The notes: generated by a model not told the origin, from the letters alone. Shown: positions 51,020 through 63,614, counted from the stretch's first letter. The stretch: DNA of 64,000 nucleotides from Piscicola geometra (GCA_943735955.1 OX030962.1:5377620-5441619); one strand, 5' to 3'. Numbers and translations: made by a program.

Positions 51020-52338
51020 TCAACGGGATGCTTTAGGCCCTCCATCCGTCTTACCTTCCAATTCACTTATCTGCGTGGTGGTGTTGATGATGATGATGGT
51101 GGTGGTGTTGATGATGATGATGGTGGTGGTGGTGGTGGTGTCGGGGTGGAAGAATCGATGGTGATTATAGTGCTAGTGTTCGTGTTGGGCTGGAATAAGT
51201 GTTTATGATAATGGTGGTGTTGGGGGTGGAGATGATGGTGGCAGTGATGATGGCAGTGAATAGTTCAAATTTCAAAATAAACCTGCCTTTAGTTCCGTGC
51301 CATCATTATCACTCCCTCCACCATCCTTACCACTCCCTCCATCATTATCACCACCCCCAACACAACTATTACCATTACCACCCCCTCCACCATCATCACC
51401 AACACCAAACCTACCCGATTGAGTAGTAGCGCCTTTTCACTGTTCAGTCGATCAACAGCATCCCTCAACTCACACACCTCTGTCTGTAGCGCCTTCACAT
51501 CCGCCCCTTCACCCCCACCTATGCTCATGTGTCTCTGGATGAACCTTGGGTGGGAGGGGTGAAGGTGGGTGGTTTAATGAGGATGTTTTTGGCTGGTAGG
51601 GGTTGTTTTGGTGGGGAAGGAATGGTTTTAGTGCGTGGTTTTGGTTTTGGTGGAGAAGGGATGGTTTTTGGTGGATGAGAGAATCATAGTGGAAGTGTGG
51701 GAGGGAGTGGTTCTGATGGGTGAATCTTAGATAATTGTGGTGATAGTGGTAGTGGGAGGGATGGTTTTGGTTGATGACTTTTGAATGGGGGGGGTGAGAT
51801 GAACCTTAATGGTATTGCGATGGGGGGAGAGATGGTTTAGGTAGATGATCTTCAAAGGTGAGGATAGTGGGGGGCAGGGAGATGGTTTTGGTGAATGAAC
51901 GTTGAAAGTTTATACAGAGAAATTTAATCTTACTTCAAGGCATCTGTTGGTTTCTCTGGTTCTTCATATAAACACACCAAGACTAAAGTTAAAATATTTA
52001 TCAGCAAGTCAACATTCAATTCGAGAAATACTTTACTTGAAAAAAAATATGTAGCTTGAAAATATTGATAGATTTGGAAAGGAACGGTTGAATAAGACGT
52101 CTACTTTGAACTTACTTTTCGTTAACGTATCCACAACTCCGTTGGTTTCTAGATATTTTCTGAACTCTTGCGATTTGCAGTTGTAGTCCTAGATTTATGA
52201 TGGACATATCAAACCAATTATTGAAATTTATTTTAAATAAATAATAAATGAATTAGTACTTTGAAACAATTGCTTATTATTTTAGTTTAATATATTTGAA
52301 AATTATTAAGAATTTGAAATGACCTGTAAGTCTGACAT
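51020..52338 (-). CDS. MYCBP: c-Myc-binding protein (AMY-1)
   Basis: Five exons (52338-52324, 52188-52116, 51982-51934, 51544-51415, 51070-51020) join in frame to 105 residues; human MYCBP has 103. The chain reads MSDLQ, then SQEFRKYLETNGVVDTLTK, LVCLYEEPEKPTDALKF, IQRHMSIGGG and a C-terminal coiled coil (VCELRDAVDRLNSEKALLL), with a short hydrophilic tail. This matches the family's helical head (QFRRYLE...VLDTLTK..V.LYEEPEKP in vertebrates) followed by a coiled coil. MYCBP binds Myc in the nucleus and AKAPs in cytoplasm, mitochondria and cilia. The gene converges on NMT. Exon 1 has only five codons; it is supported by phase and a proper donor, but is the least certain part. Confidence 0.9.
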
Positions 52339-52499
52339 TGTTTTGGTTACTAGGATACCAAATATGATTAGAAACATTTAAAGCGCTAAACAACTCGCTT
52401 TTAAATGTTTTTCATCAACTTTATTTTACATACTTTAAAAAAACAGTTGTTAAATGAAAACTTTTTAAACTTTGTGAAAATCGATGATGATTGGGAGCA

Positions 52500-52545
52500 T
52501 GCAATGATCAATCAATCAAATCAATCAAATAAATTTCTATAGCGC
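52500..52545 (-). mobile_element. 3' tail of a LINE/SINE of the ATTG-ending group
   Basis: Read on the minus strand it is agcgctatagaaattta then ATTG-type repeats. This is the same ending as the LINE tail at 8,400-8,440 and a partial one at 40,935-40,985. Confidence 0.5.
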
Positions 52546-53163
52546 TTTTTCCTCAAATTCAATCCCCTCTTAACCACAAAACACCTCACATCCCCTTCAC
52601 CACCACCACAGCATAATCATCAACAGTCACACCAATACAGCATCATCATCAACACTCACACCAATACAGCATCATCATCATCACGGCAGTACGTGGAATA
52701 TCACTTGGTTCACTGCTTGAAACTGTTTGGCTACAGTCTGAGCCCCATGGTTACGAGAAAGACTGGTTTAAAACAAAGTTGATGATAATTAAAAAGGTTT
52801 ACAAATAGAAAAAGTGATTTTAATACATCCACTCCACAAGTTGAAATAGCTACTTTGGTCAAATAAAAACCACTCGAATGTAAATTTATATTTGGTAGGG
52901 ACTAATACAGCTGACATTATTTCAGAATAACATTTTGTTCTTTAAAATAAAAATAAAGCAATAGTTATACTCTTTAAAAGTATGCTTCAGTTTCATCCCT
53001 TAAATGTCTCTATGCTTGAAATCCCTGCGGAGTTTGTTCGTTGGTGACGATGCTGGTGGTTGATGATCAAGGATTCTGAGCCTTGTAATAAATCCTTACT
53101 CATCATATATACAATGGTATTGCATACAAAGATACAAGAATATATACACACATAAAAAAAATG

Positions 53164-53199
<36 letters not shown>

Positions 53200-55749
53200 C
53201 GACAACGACACAGACGGATAGGAAGATTCAAATCTATGGAGGATGATGTTCAAATCATTGTGGTCCACTGTAGCTAACCTTTAGCCTCCAGCCTCTTGAG
53301 AAATAACTTGTATTTTAATTATTTATATCCAGAAAAAGCCTAAAAAGATTAGATGAAACATCATAAGTACACTTCTACAAAGTAATTAACTAAAAGAGTT
53401 TAGAGTTTATAATTAAGATATCTAATTAAGATGTTATAGAACTTAAAAAAGATGTGACGCAACCGCACCAGAAGCATCTGGTTTTTTAGATCCAAAAACT
53501 AGGTTTGAAAAGTTCTTTGAACTTTTAAATGTCACCAGTTTATTAGAGCCAGAATAATTCAATTAAAATTTCTAGATGTTAACAATGAAACATTTCCTAG
53601 ACGTTTATATACATATATATTCGCGTCTGTGTGTTTTTGTGTGTGTGTGTTTATTTGTGCATATGTGTTCTTGTTGCTATGTATTTGTATTTACCAAGGA
53701 AATGTTCATTTAGTTACGGTTTTCGATTACAATGAGTCTATTTCATTAAATAACATACTGTGACCAAAATTCCTTAATAAAAAGAATAATGAATGGCATA
53801 ACAATAATTTGTTTAAACGAAATGACAATGATGATGATGAGGAGGAGGATGATGAAGAGTTTATGCTATGAACGGAAGCAATCGATCTAGTCTCATTTAT
53901 ACCGATATTATTCGATTAATTGCAAACATATTACATTAATTGTACCAATATAAAATGCCAAAAATATTATTGAAAGTTTTCTGTTGAGTGAGCTTGCTTA
54001 GATGAAGAATTTGAGTTTCTCGTGCACACACACACACACACACACATACACACACACACACCTAGTTCAAAGGTAACTGGTCCAAAAGTATTCATAGTAA
54101 AAATGTAATATTATTACTATCATAACGATTATGAGGTTATTTCCGTAAGAAATACTGAAACAATTAATGAACAGAGGTTTTTTGGTTTACAAAAACACAA
54201 AAAAAATTTTTCATTAAATGATTATATGAACAACCACTAATACATTTAACATGAGACATCATCAGCTTCATCATCATCATCATCACCTTCATCATGGTCA
54301 TTATGGTATAAAGGTGATTTTATAATACTGACTTCATTAAAGATACAATGTACTAAGTCTTTAGAACCGGTCAGAATTATAGTTGGCAAAACATATTTAA
54401 ATAAATTAAATTAAAATAACTATTAAACAAATAAATAATATGTATTATAACTTAATAACCTAGCTAAATAAAAACAAACATATCTATATATATATATTTA
54501 TTTAATTTAAAAAAATCATTTATAATGGTAATTGAAGAGAGAATGAGGATGATAATGATGCCTTCAATCAATTACTCCTAGTGAGCGTATCATGCAACGA
54601 GACGATAGCATCAATGCATTTCCCAATACTGCAGAAGACAATGAGTACAAGATGAACTCACCAGTACAACCCTCTCCATAGCAACATGCACATATGCATT
54701 AGATTCATATAACGAGGATAACTAGTGAATTTTCATTGATGAAATAGAACTAGCATGGGGTGAGCCCGGTTAATGAGACAACTAATTAATAAACATGGTG
54801 CTTAATTAGACGAATAATATCAGCCTCATTATGTAGAAAATAGTTCAGATACTTGACATAAAAATGATTAAACATAATTATATATCAAATAAAATTTAAA
54901 AGTAATTTTAATAAAAATTAATAAAACTTAATTATACCTAGTTATCCAATCTATGGTTTGAAAAAGCGTTTAAATATCAATTTAAAACGAATGAAGTGAA
55001 ATGAATAAATTTGGGGAGGGAATGCACAATGCAGTGTGTCGCACTGCCAGTCTCAGAACACACAGAAATACAACACACACCCACACACACAGACATACAA
55101 AAATACACACACATACATCGAACAACACATACAAGCATACAATAATACACAGTGACATATACAACACACAGAGACATACAACTACACAGAAACATACAAC
55201 AATACACAGAGGCATACCTCAATACACAGAGGCATAAAACAATACACAAAAGCATACAAGCACACACACAGACATACAACTACACATACACTAGCAGATC
55301 TACAAAAACATACGCGAAAAACTCTACAATAAGAAATATCACAAACCAATGATTGGTAATTGTAGGCAACTGACTAATCAATGATTCGACTATATATATA
55401 TAATATATAATTATATATCAATTAAACATATAATGGTGTCTAATGGATCTTTTATGCAAAAATATAGATTAATTAAAGAAGTAAATAATTAGAAGAATGC
55501 ATGTAACAGCATGGATATGGGTGTAGAATATATTTTATTTTAAAAACACAAATATATTCTACTGGTGGTCTGTATATACAATTTGAAAATGCAAGCATAT
55601 TTATTTTTAAAATACAATAATGTTTGATTTTCAAACTTGTTTGATTAACACCTAAATGTAACTAATTTAAAAAAAACAGAAAACTTCAGAAAAGAGTCAT
55701 AAATAAAAGAGAGAAATGAAGAATTCTTTTGAAGCATGCTATTGTCTGC
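52546..55749. other. Gene-free stretch between MYCBP and the ZIP transporter
   Basis: AT-rich. It has an imperfect repeat of about 28 bp at 52,612-52,680 (cagcatcatcatcaacactc), (CA)n at 53,166-53,198 and 54,024-54,062, a CA-rich cryptic repeat at 55,040-55,320, and TA runs near 54,485 and 55,394. The promoter of MYCBP must lie at its left edge. Confidence 0.7.
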
Positions 55750-56895
55750 CTAGGGAGGAGCGAGGGTGGAGTTTGCGAGGCGGTGCATTGAAGTGTCCTC
55801 CTCGGGGATGAGCGTGAGCAGAGCCATCATGATGAAACCCAGGGCAATGAAGCAAACCTTCGCAACACTCGTGTCCTCGGCGTCAATCTCGTCGTGCAAA
55901 ATCTCAAAGAACGTCACGTAAATGAACGTGCCCATGGCGAACGCTTGCAGGAGGCCATTGGTGATGTCGAGTTCAGTGCTTTGATGGCCCGTCTCGGTCA
56001 TCACTGTGCCGACCGCCACACCAATGGGCATGATGAAGGAGCAGACGAGAGACGTGATGAGGAGTTTGCGGAGGGGAAAGTTCGACTTGACGAATTGCAG
56101 ACCCAGACTGAAGCCGATGACGATTTCGTGACACATTACTGCGAAGAAGAGTTGCATGACGGCCTGGTTAGTCGCCTGGAGTCCCACACTCATGCCCTCG
56201 AAGATGCGGTGGAGGGAGAGGGCGAGGATGAGGACCAGTGAACGAGTGCTGTGGTGGTGTCCATGGATGCCACTCGAGGCGATGCTGACTGTGCGAGTCC
56301 TCGTCGTCGGCTTTTCCATCTGGATGAGATACAAGTCGTCCACAATCCTCACTCCGTCACTCGTGGGCGTCTCAATGTTCTTCTCTGCGTTAATCAAATG
56401 CAGAACGCCATCAGCTCCCAGTTCGTGCAGTACTTTTCCATCTTTTCCGATGCACGGAAGACCTTTGAGACATGGCTCACAGTTGTCTTCAGGAGTTCGG
56501 CATGACACCGATGTAGTTGCGACCTTTGCGTCACCAGTTATTTGCCTCTGTTGCTTCGCTGCATTTCTTTTCTTTTGCCTTCGCTTGTTACACATTAAAA
56601 CGACTTTTTCTGCAAAAAGAACGAAGAAGAAACCTACTCCAGTGAGGAGATCAGCGATTGGGTAGTCAATGGTGAGTGACTTGTCGAGCATCTGCCTCAC
56701 CTCTGGACCCATGTGGAGGAGGTACGTGCCGAAGAAGATGCCGCCCCCTAAGCACATCAAATAGCTGAGCACTCGCTTTCCCTGGGCCCCTCTCTTACTG
56801 ATGCATGAGTGCAGACGATATGGAGCCACTGTGGCCAGCAGAGGCAAAATGAACGTGCCAAATAGCGCGATTATTTTACAAACTAACCTATTCAT
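55750..56895 (-). CDS. ZIP-family metal transporter (SLC39A1/2/3-like)
   Basis: A single uninterrupted frame of 381 residues, close to the 310-380 usual for ZIP1-3. Three N-terminal membrane segments (about residues 8-28, 42-62, 78-98) are followed by a basic and acidic cytosolic loop with GIHGHHH (about 214-220). Then come TM4 with SLHRIFEGMSVGLQ and TM5 with HEIVIGFSLGLQ, which hold the H..FEG and HE metal-site residues of the ZIPII group, and TM6-8. ZIP proteins bring zinc or related divalent cations into the cytosol. The lack of introns, unlike nearly all neighbours, suggests an old retrocopy or complete intron loss. The frame is intact, so it is likely functional. The exact orthologue among ZIP1, 2 and 3 is not decided. 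Confidence 0.92.
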   Translation of the reverse strand: MNRLVCKIIALFGTFILPLLATVAPYRLHSCISKRGAQGKRVLSYLMCLGGGIFFGTYLLHMGPEVRQMLDKSLTIDYPIADLLTGVGFFFVLFAEKVVLMCNKRRQKKRNAAKQQRQITGDAKVATTSVSCRTPEDNCEPCLKGLPCIGKDGKVLHELGADGVLHLINAEKNIETPTSDGVRIVDDLYLIQMEKPTTRTRTVSIASSGIHGHHHSTRSLVLILALSLHRIFEGMSVGLQATNQAVMQLFFAVMCHEIVIGFSLGLQFVKSNFPLRKLLITSLVCSFIMPIGVAVGTVMTETGHQSTELDITNGLLQAFAMGTFIYVTFFEILHDEIDAEDTSVAKVCFIALGFIMMALLTLIPEEDTSMHRLANSTLAPP

Positions 56896-57601
56896 TTTTA
56901 CTTTTATTTTATTTATACACTTTTTAAATGTATTATACTTTTTTATTTATCAAAAATCTTTCAGTTTTTACAACGTCTTTGAATAGACAGGTTATAAAAA
57001 AGAACGTGGGGAAACCTGGAATCATATGTCCCAAAGCCTTTTTTTGTTAACTTTTTCCAATTAAGTAGCAAATCGTTAAACTTTTAATGAAGCACTGAAG
57101 CGGAAAAACTTAAAAAGCGTGGAACCTAACGAATTGTGATCGAAAAGCAAAGAGACTAAAGTGACCTTTATGATATTTATTGTGCTTCACTAAATACTGC
57201 ATCAAGTTATCTTTGAGTGCGTGTCTATAAAAACTGAGTCAATAACTTAATAGATTCAGTATATATTTGTGAAACCAAGTTATTAAAATTTATTTTTGGC
57301 ATACATATTTTGATCTTTCTCAGATAATCAAAGTACCAGTGGTAATTTAATTTAACGATCTACATTCTTTTAGTCTGTTCTTATTCCATTAAAGATATTT
57401 TGAAAATTAAAAACTATTTATAGTCACAAAAAATTCAATATCCAGGGTATAAAATGCTTAAAAACTGGGCATTTATTGACTTAATCGAACTTTTTTCTTT
57501 CTTGGTGTCTCCATCTTCAGCATTTATCTCCCTTTATGAATCTTCTCCGTCCTTTATTCTTTATTTTTTTATCATTATCAGCATCACCTTTACTATCCTT
57601 T
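56896..57601. other. Spacer between the ZIP gene and SNAPC1
   Basis: AT-rich. It should contain the ZIP promoter (left) and the SNAPC1 3' UTR (right). No other gene is seen. Confidence 0.6.
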
Positions 57602-58046
57602 TCATTCCCCATCATCTCTATTATCCTTACCATCATTACCATCACTTTCAACATCATTATTTTTTCTTTCGATAGCATCACCCTCAACATCGTCACTTTT
57701 CTTCTTTACAACATCACCCTTCGAACGGCTCAACATAGACGTGTCCTTGTTCTTGTTTCTTCGTTTCTCTTCCTTAACTTTTGAACTCTTCAATTTAGAG
57801 AAATCCTTTTTATTTATTTCTTTTCCCTCACTCACTTTTAAATCCTTATCTTTCTTCTTCCCACACTTTTCCGTGCTCATTTGACTTCCTCCGATTTTTC
57901 TTCTCTTCCTTTTCTTCTTCGGCGTCAGTCTCATTTTCTTTTCGAAGAATCTGCGTTGATGCCGTTTGAGAGTGAACCACCACCACCACCATCATCATCC
58001 TAATCATCCTCTTCACCATCATCATCCTCCTCACCATCACCACCAC

Positions 58047-58118
<72 letters not shown>

Positions 58119-60548
58119 AATCATAATCATCACGCCCACAGCAATAACCTCTCTGTGGGGGCAGTGGCTGCATAAGCTCTCTTCAAGACAGCAGTTCTTT
58201 GGTCCCTAGCCCTACAATCCTCATCATCATCACCATCATCATCTTGATCATCATCATCCTCTAGCTGAAATGGTGATGATAGTGATAATGGTGAATAGTA
58301 ATTAATTAGTCAACTAACAAAGTAAATAGGGTTACAATGATAACATGGGTTATGATAATGATAGTGGGACATTGGGAAATTCCAAATACCAGTGTTGGGT
58401 TTCCCCCATTTCGATCTGCTTCATCGGCCGTCTTGCAGTTTGACTGACGATGATGATGACGATGTTGATGACGATGATGTTGATGATGGTAATGATAACG
58501 ATGATGATGAAGATGGTGGTTACACTGCTTATAGGAACTTTATAATTGAACTAAATTAGAACTTTAATTAACTTTAATTAGCGATGATGATGATGATGAT
58601 GAATTTTAGAAATGAGCAAACCAGTTTGTTGATGAGTAAGCGCTTCCGTTCTTCGTGAGACACGATGAGACTGGATGGATGGATGAATGAATGGATGGAT
58701 GAATGGGTTGATGAGACTGGATGGATGGATGAATGAATGGATGGATGAACGGGTGGATGAATGAATACAATATAATACAACGACGAGTATTATTAACGTG
58801 GCGTAAACCCGGACGGGTTTCAAGACCACTTGGTTATGGAAAATTTGATAATAATATTAATTATAGATGAATAAATGGAAAGTATAGGAAAAGTAAGGAA
58901 TTGAAATTTAACAATAAAATCATTGAATGGATGGATGAATGGGTGGATGAATGAATGAATGGGTAGATGAATGGATGGATGAATGCTGTAGATGAGTGGA
59001 TTGGTTGATGAATGAATGAATGGATGGATGGATGGATGAATGGATGGATGGATGAATGGATGGATGGATGAATGGATGGATGAATGGATGGATGGATGAA
59101 TGGATGGATGGATGAATGGATGGATGGATGAATGGATGGATGGATGAATGGTGGACGGATGAATGAATGAACCACACCACGCACCTTTGCACCTGACTGG
59201 CGAACGAATCGAGAGTGGCGCTGATGCACAGCGATCCAGCCTTCAAATTCAACTTCTCTTTCAGCAATTTGCGTCCTTCTCGCAATGAAGTTAACTCCTT
59301 AGGGTGGTGGTGGTGATGATCGTAGTGGTGGTGGTGATGGTAGTAGTGGTGGTGGTGATGGTAGTAGTGGTGGTGGTGATGGTAGTGGTGGTGGTGATGG
59401 TAGTAGTGGTGGTGATGATCGTAGTGGTGGTGGTGATGGTAGTAGTGGTGGTGGTGATGGTAGTAGTGGTGGTGGTGATGGTAGTGGTGGTGGTGATGGT
59501 AGTAGTGGTGGTGATGATCGTAGTGGTGGTGGTGATGGTAGTAGTGGTGGTGGTGATGGTAGTGGTGGTGGTGATGGTAGTAGTGGTGGTGATGGTAGTG
59601 GTGGTGGTGTTGGTAGTGGTGGTGATGGTAGTGGTGGTGGTAGTGGTGGTGGTGATGGTAGTGGTGGTGGTGATGGTAGAAGTGGTGGTGATGGTAGTAG
59701 TGGTGGTGTAAGTAGTGGTGGTGGTGATGGTAGTGGTGGTGGTGATGGTAGTAGTGGTGGTGTTGGTAGTGGTGGTGGTGATGGTAGTGGTGGTGGTGAT
59801 GGTAGTAGTGGTGATGATGGTAGTGGTAGTGGTGATGGTAGCGGTGGTGGTGATGGTAGTGGTGGTGGTGATGGTAGTAGTGGTGGTGATGGTAGTAGTG
59901 GTGGTGTTGGTAGTGGTGGTGGTAGTGGTGGTGGTGTTGGTAGTGGTGGTGATGATCGTAGTGGTAGTGGAAGTGGTGATGGTAGTGGTGGTGATGATGG
60001 TAGTGGTGGTGGTGATGGTAGTGGTGGTGATGGTAGTGGTGGTGGTGATGGAAGTGGTGGTGGTGATGGTAATGGTGGTGGTAATGGTAGTGGTGATGAT
60101 GGTAGTGGTGGTGGTGGTGATGCTAGTGGTGGTGATGGTAGTGGTGGTGAAGTTAGTCAAAGTGGTGTTAAGGGCAGAGAAAGTAATTGGGGTAAACGAC
60201 AAAGTCAAAGTAAAATTAAAGAATTTTAAAATTTCATTATTTTTTAATATTGTCATAAATCTTGATTTGTTAAAGATAATTTTTTAAAATTCACGCAAAT
60301 GGCTACATTGCCAATCCAAATTGATCATCCATGCATCCATGCACCCATCAATACATCAATACACATGCATCCATACAAACATCCATGCATCCATGCATTC
60401 ATCCATCCATGCATCCATCCACCCATGCATGCATGCATCCACCTGGATGACGTCAGAGGACACAATCTTCTCCAGCACACAAGCCTTCTTCGTCAAGTAA
60501 TCCGTTCTCTTCTCTTCATCTGCACCCTCCTCCCATGCCTTGCTGAAC

Positions 60549-60611
<63 letters not shown>

Positions 60612-63299
60612 TATGTGTGTTTCTGTATGGGTGTGTGTATGTGTGTGTATGTTTGTTTGTTTCTGAATGTGTTTCTGAGCGTGTGTGTGTGTGTATGTGT
60701 GTGTGTTTCTCTGTGTGTGTGTGTGTTTTTGTGTTTGTGTGTATGTGTGTGCACCTACCCAATCGTCAGGAGTGAGAGTGAAGGCATTTTTTCGTTTCAA
60801 TAAGTTGAAGACGTCAATCACATCTTGGTACGTTTGAATGGAGTTGGGTGCTTGTTGCTTCTGGATATTCTGATTGTTGTTTGAATGTTGTTGCTGCTGT
60901 TGTTGCAGAATACTTTGTAGCTTCTGCTGTTGTTGCTCTAGTTGACTACAATGTTCTTGTTGTTGATGTTCTTGACTATTGTGTTGTTGTTGTTGTAGTA
61001 GTTGTTGTTGAATACTATGGAGTTGTTGTTGGGAGAATGGAAGTTCCCTTATGGAAGACGGTTGCACTAAGACATGTGGTTGCGAAGGTGGATGAACAGT
61101 AGAAAATGCCTCTGTGGATGTTCTAGTAGAGTTGATTGTAGTAGAAGACTGTTGTTGATCATAATATACTTGTTGTTCTTCTTGCTGTTTTTGATTGTCT
61201 TGTTGTTGTTCTACTCCATCTTGTTGTTGTTCTACTCCATCTTGTTGTTGTTCTACTCCATCTTGTTGTTGTTCTACTCCATCTTGTTGTTGTTCTACTC
61301 CATCTTGTTGTTGTTCTACTCCATCTTGTTGTTGTTCTACTCCATCTTGTTGTTGTTCTACTCCATCTTGTTGTTGTTCTACTCCATCTTGTTGTTGTTC
61401 TACTCCATCTTGTTGTTGTTCTACTCCATCTTGTTGTTGTTCTACTCCATCTTGTTGTTGTTCTACTCCATCTTGTTGTTGTTCTACTCCATCTTGTTGT
61501 TGTTCTACTCCATCTTGTTGTTGTTCTACTCCATCTTGTTGTTGTTCTACTCCATCTTGTTGTTGTTCTACTCCATCTTGTTGTTGTTCTACTCCATCTT
61601 GTTGTTGTTCTACTCCATCTTGTTGTTGTTCTACTCCATCTTGTTGTTGTTCTACTCCATCTTGTTGTTGTTCTACTCCATCTTGTTGTTGTTCTACTCC
61701 ATCTTGTTGTTGTTCTACTCCATCTTGTTGTTGTTCTACTCCATCTTGTTGTTGTTCTACTCCATCTTGTTGTTGTTCTACTCCATCTTGTTGTTGTTCT
61801 ACTCCATCTTGTTGTTGTTCTACTCCATCTTGTTGTTGTTCTACTCCATCTTGTTGTTGTTCTACTCCATCTTGTTGTTGTTCTACTCCATCTTGTTGTT
61901 GTTCTACTCCATCTTGTTGTTGTTCTACTCCATCTTGTTGTTGTTCTACTCCATCTTGTTGTTGTTCTACTCCATCTTGTTGTTGTTCTACTCCATCTTG
62001 TTGTTGTTCTACTCCATCTTGTTGTTGTTCTACTCCATCTTGTTGTTGTTCTACTCCATCTTGTTGTTGTTCTACTCCATCTTGTTGTTGTTCTACTCCA
62101 TCTTGTTGTTGTTCTACTCCATCTTGTTGTTGTTCTACTCCATCTTGTTGTTGTTCTACTCCATCTTGTTGTTGTTCTACTCCATCTTGTTGTTGTTCTA
62201 CTCCATCTTGTTGTTGTTCTACTCCATCTTGTTGTTGTTCTACTCCATCTTGTTGTTGTTCTACTCCATCTTGTTGTTGTTGCTCTTCTTGTTGCATGCG
62301 AGTAAAATCTTGCGAATTGTCTATCAACTCATCAAGATTCAAAACGCTATCCAACTCACTACGGCCATCATCCTCCATCCGCACAAACCTCACCTCTCCC
62401 TCATCACACATCTCCTCCAAATAACTTACATTCAATGCGTCGTCAAGAGCCATTGACGCTTCGCCATCATCATCAACACCACTGCCATTGTCAGTTTGGG
62501 TGGTGATGCTAAAGTGAAGAAGATGGTTGAGCTTTTCCAAGTCATTCATGAAGGAATTCAACTCTTTCCATTGCTTCAACTTTAATCTTATCTGTGTTGG
62601 TTGTGTGGAAGAATTAGAAAGAATAACTGGAATAACTTAAATCAATAACTGGATTAACTTAAATAAGTTGGTTTCTAATTTATTAGCTGAATAAATAGCC
62701 AACTTATAATGCCCAGTCTCACAAATTGATTTCAAATGTTTTTTTTATTGTTTTCATTTTATTATTCTACACTTACCAAGACAGGAGTAGGAAAAGGATG
62801 GGTGCAGAAGAGGATGTAGAGCGAGAACAGAGAACATATTCTCACCTGAAGATGCCATTTTAAATGACAATTATACCATAATTCTAATTTGAATAAACAA
62901 TGAAATCAAGAGTAGTGTAATTTCATTATTATTTCCATAACTTACCTCAGGGAGACTTGGTGGAAGTAAGTAAATTGTGACAATTCTCATACATTCTTCT
63001 GTGAACTATAAAAAGATAGAATATAATGCAACAAATATATATATATTTTTAATATCAAAATATTACAAACATTCTTCAAATTGTCAGTTAAAATTATTAA
63101 ACATTATCTTTTGATTCACCTCTCTGCATTCCCGGTCATTTTTGCGGAAATCAAAGATACAGTCAAACTTTTGTTCTAGAAGAGTGGCTTCAAATACTGG
63201 CCATTGAGTTGACTTTTTTTCACAAAACGCATGAATTAGTTTTTGAAAGTCATCAATAAATCCATGAGCCAATTCACTTATAAGTAGTTTGCTGCGCAT
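57602..63299 (-). CDS. SNAPC1: snRNA-activating protein complex subunit 1, with a giant heptad-repeat insertion
   Basis: Ten exons (63299-63120, 63005-62946, 62845-62777, 62591-60759, 60538-60443, 59297-59185, 58670-58622, 58443-58390, 58264-58149, 57950-57602) join in frame to 972 residues; human SNAPC1 has 368. Exons 1-4 give the conserved SNAPC1 domain ([73 protein letters not shown]). After an acidic stretch come 51 copies of QQQDGVE and a Gln-rich tract. The domain then resumes with [20 protein letters not shown]. Exons 6-7 (FASQVQ, then [16 protein letters not shown]) and a basic C-terminus complete the family layout. SNAPc binds the PSE of Pol II and Pol III snRNA promoters. Exon 8 is the least certain. 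It lies head-to-head with RBM8A. Confidence 0.88.
58040..58120. repeat. (CAT)n microsatellite, SNAPC1 intron 9
   Basis: A CAT/CAC run occupies most of the intron between exons 9 and 10. Confidence 0.95.
58765..58828. repeat. SINE family 1 tail fragment, SNAPC1 intron 6
   Basis: It matches 10,775-10,832 nearly base for base, including gtggcgtaaacccggacggg and tttcaagac. Confidence 0.65.
58920..59168. repeat. (GATGGATGAATG)n minisatellite, SNAPC1 intron 6
   Basis: A GGATGGATGAAT repeat with small variants, also present at 58,672-58,766. Confidence 0.95.
59300..60155. repeat. GGTGGTGATGGTAGTAGT trinucleotide array, SNAPC1 intron 5
   Basis: About 850 bp of gtggtggtgatggtagtagt units with variation. 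They leave misleading long frames on both strands. The array ends 3 bases before the acceptor of exon 6. Confidence 0.97.
60547..60750. repeat. (GT)n microsatellite, SNAPC1 intron 4
   Basis: A GT run lies between exons 4 and 5, starting 9 bases from exon 5. A CATCCATGCATC repeat lies at 60,328-60,440 in the next intron. Confidence 0.95.
61209..62279 (-). repeat. Perfect 21-bp coding minisatellite, 51 copies
   Basis: The unit on the coding strand is a QQQDGVE heptad. It spans 1,071 bp, exactly 51 units, with no substitution or indel that I can see, and a partial unit (QQQD) follows. It lies wholly inside exon 4 of SNAPC1. Because 21 is a multiple of three and no frame of the unit has a stop on several readings, long antisense frames appear across it. 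Confidence 0.97.
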
Positions 63300-63614
63300 T
63301 TTATTGTACGAGATATTTTATAGAATATATTGAACAGCTTTTGAATTTACATTTTAGCATGTTTAAAAGGAATTTAAAAGTGCAAGTTCAAATAAGTGAG
63401 AAAAATTTAATTTTTCAAGTATAAACATATCAATTAATAAATATTAAAATATTAAAAATAATTTTTTATTTATTAAACTAGTTTACTTTTTTTGCGAATG
63501 TTGTGTGTTACTTTGTATTCTTTGCTTGCAACAATTTGCACAATTCTTCCTAATTAAATTATTAATTAAAACCTAATTCGGAAACATTTATTTTCAATAA
63601 ATAACATTAAAAGA
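63300..63614. promoter_or_regulatory. Probable bidirectional promoter between SNAPC1 and RBM8A
   Basis: 315 bp separate the divergent start codons. The stretch is very AT-rich, without an obvious TATA element in either direction. Confidence 0.55.

Noticed and set aside
59291..60287. Long frames encoding TTTIT or VVVMV repeats
   Set aside because: A trinucleotide array inside SNAPC1 intron 5. The flanking exons splice across it in frame.
61209..62279. CRISPR-like regular array
   Set aside because: There are no spacers; it is a pure 21-bp tandem repeat in a eukaryotic coding exon.
61074..62456. Two very long plus-strand frames (460 and 409 codons) across the SNAPC1 repeat
   Set aside because: They only reflect a 21-bp repeat without stops in those frames. 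They have no conserved flanks, and the minus strand carries the conserved SNAPC1 protein.
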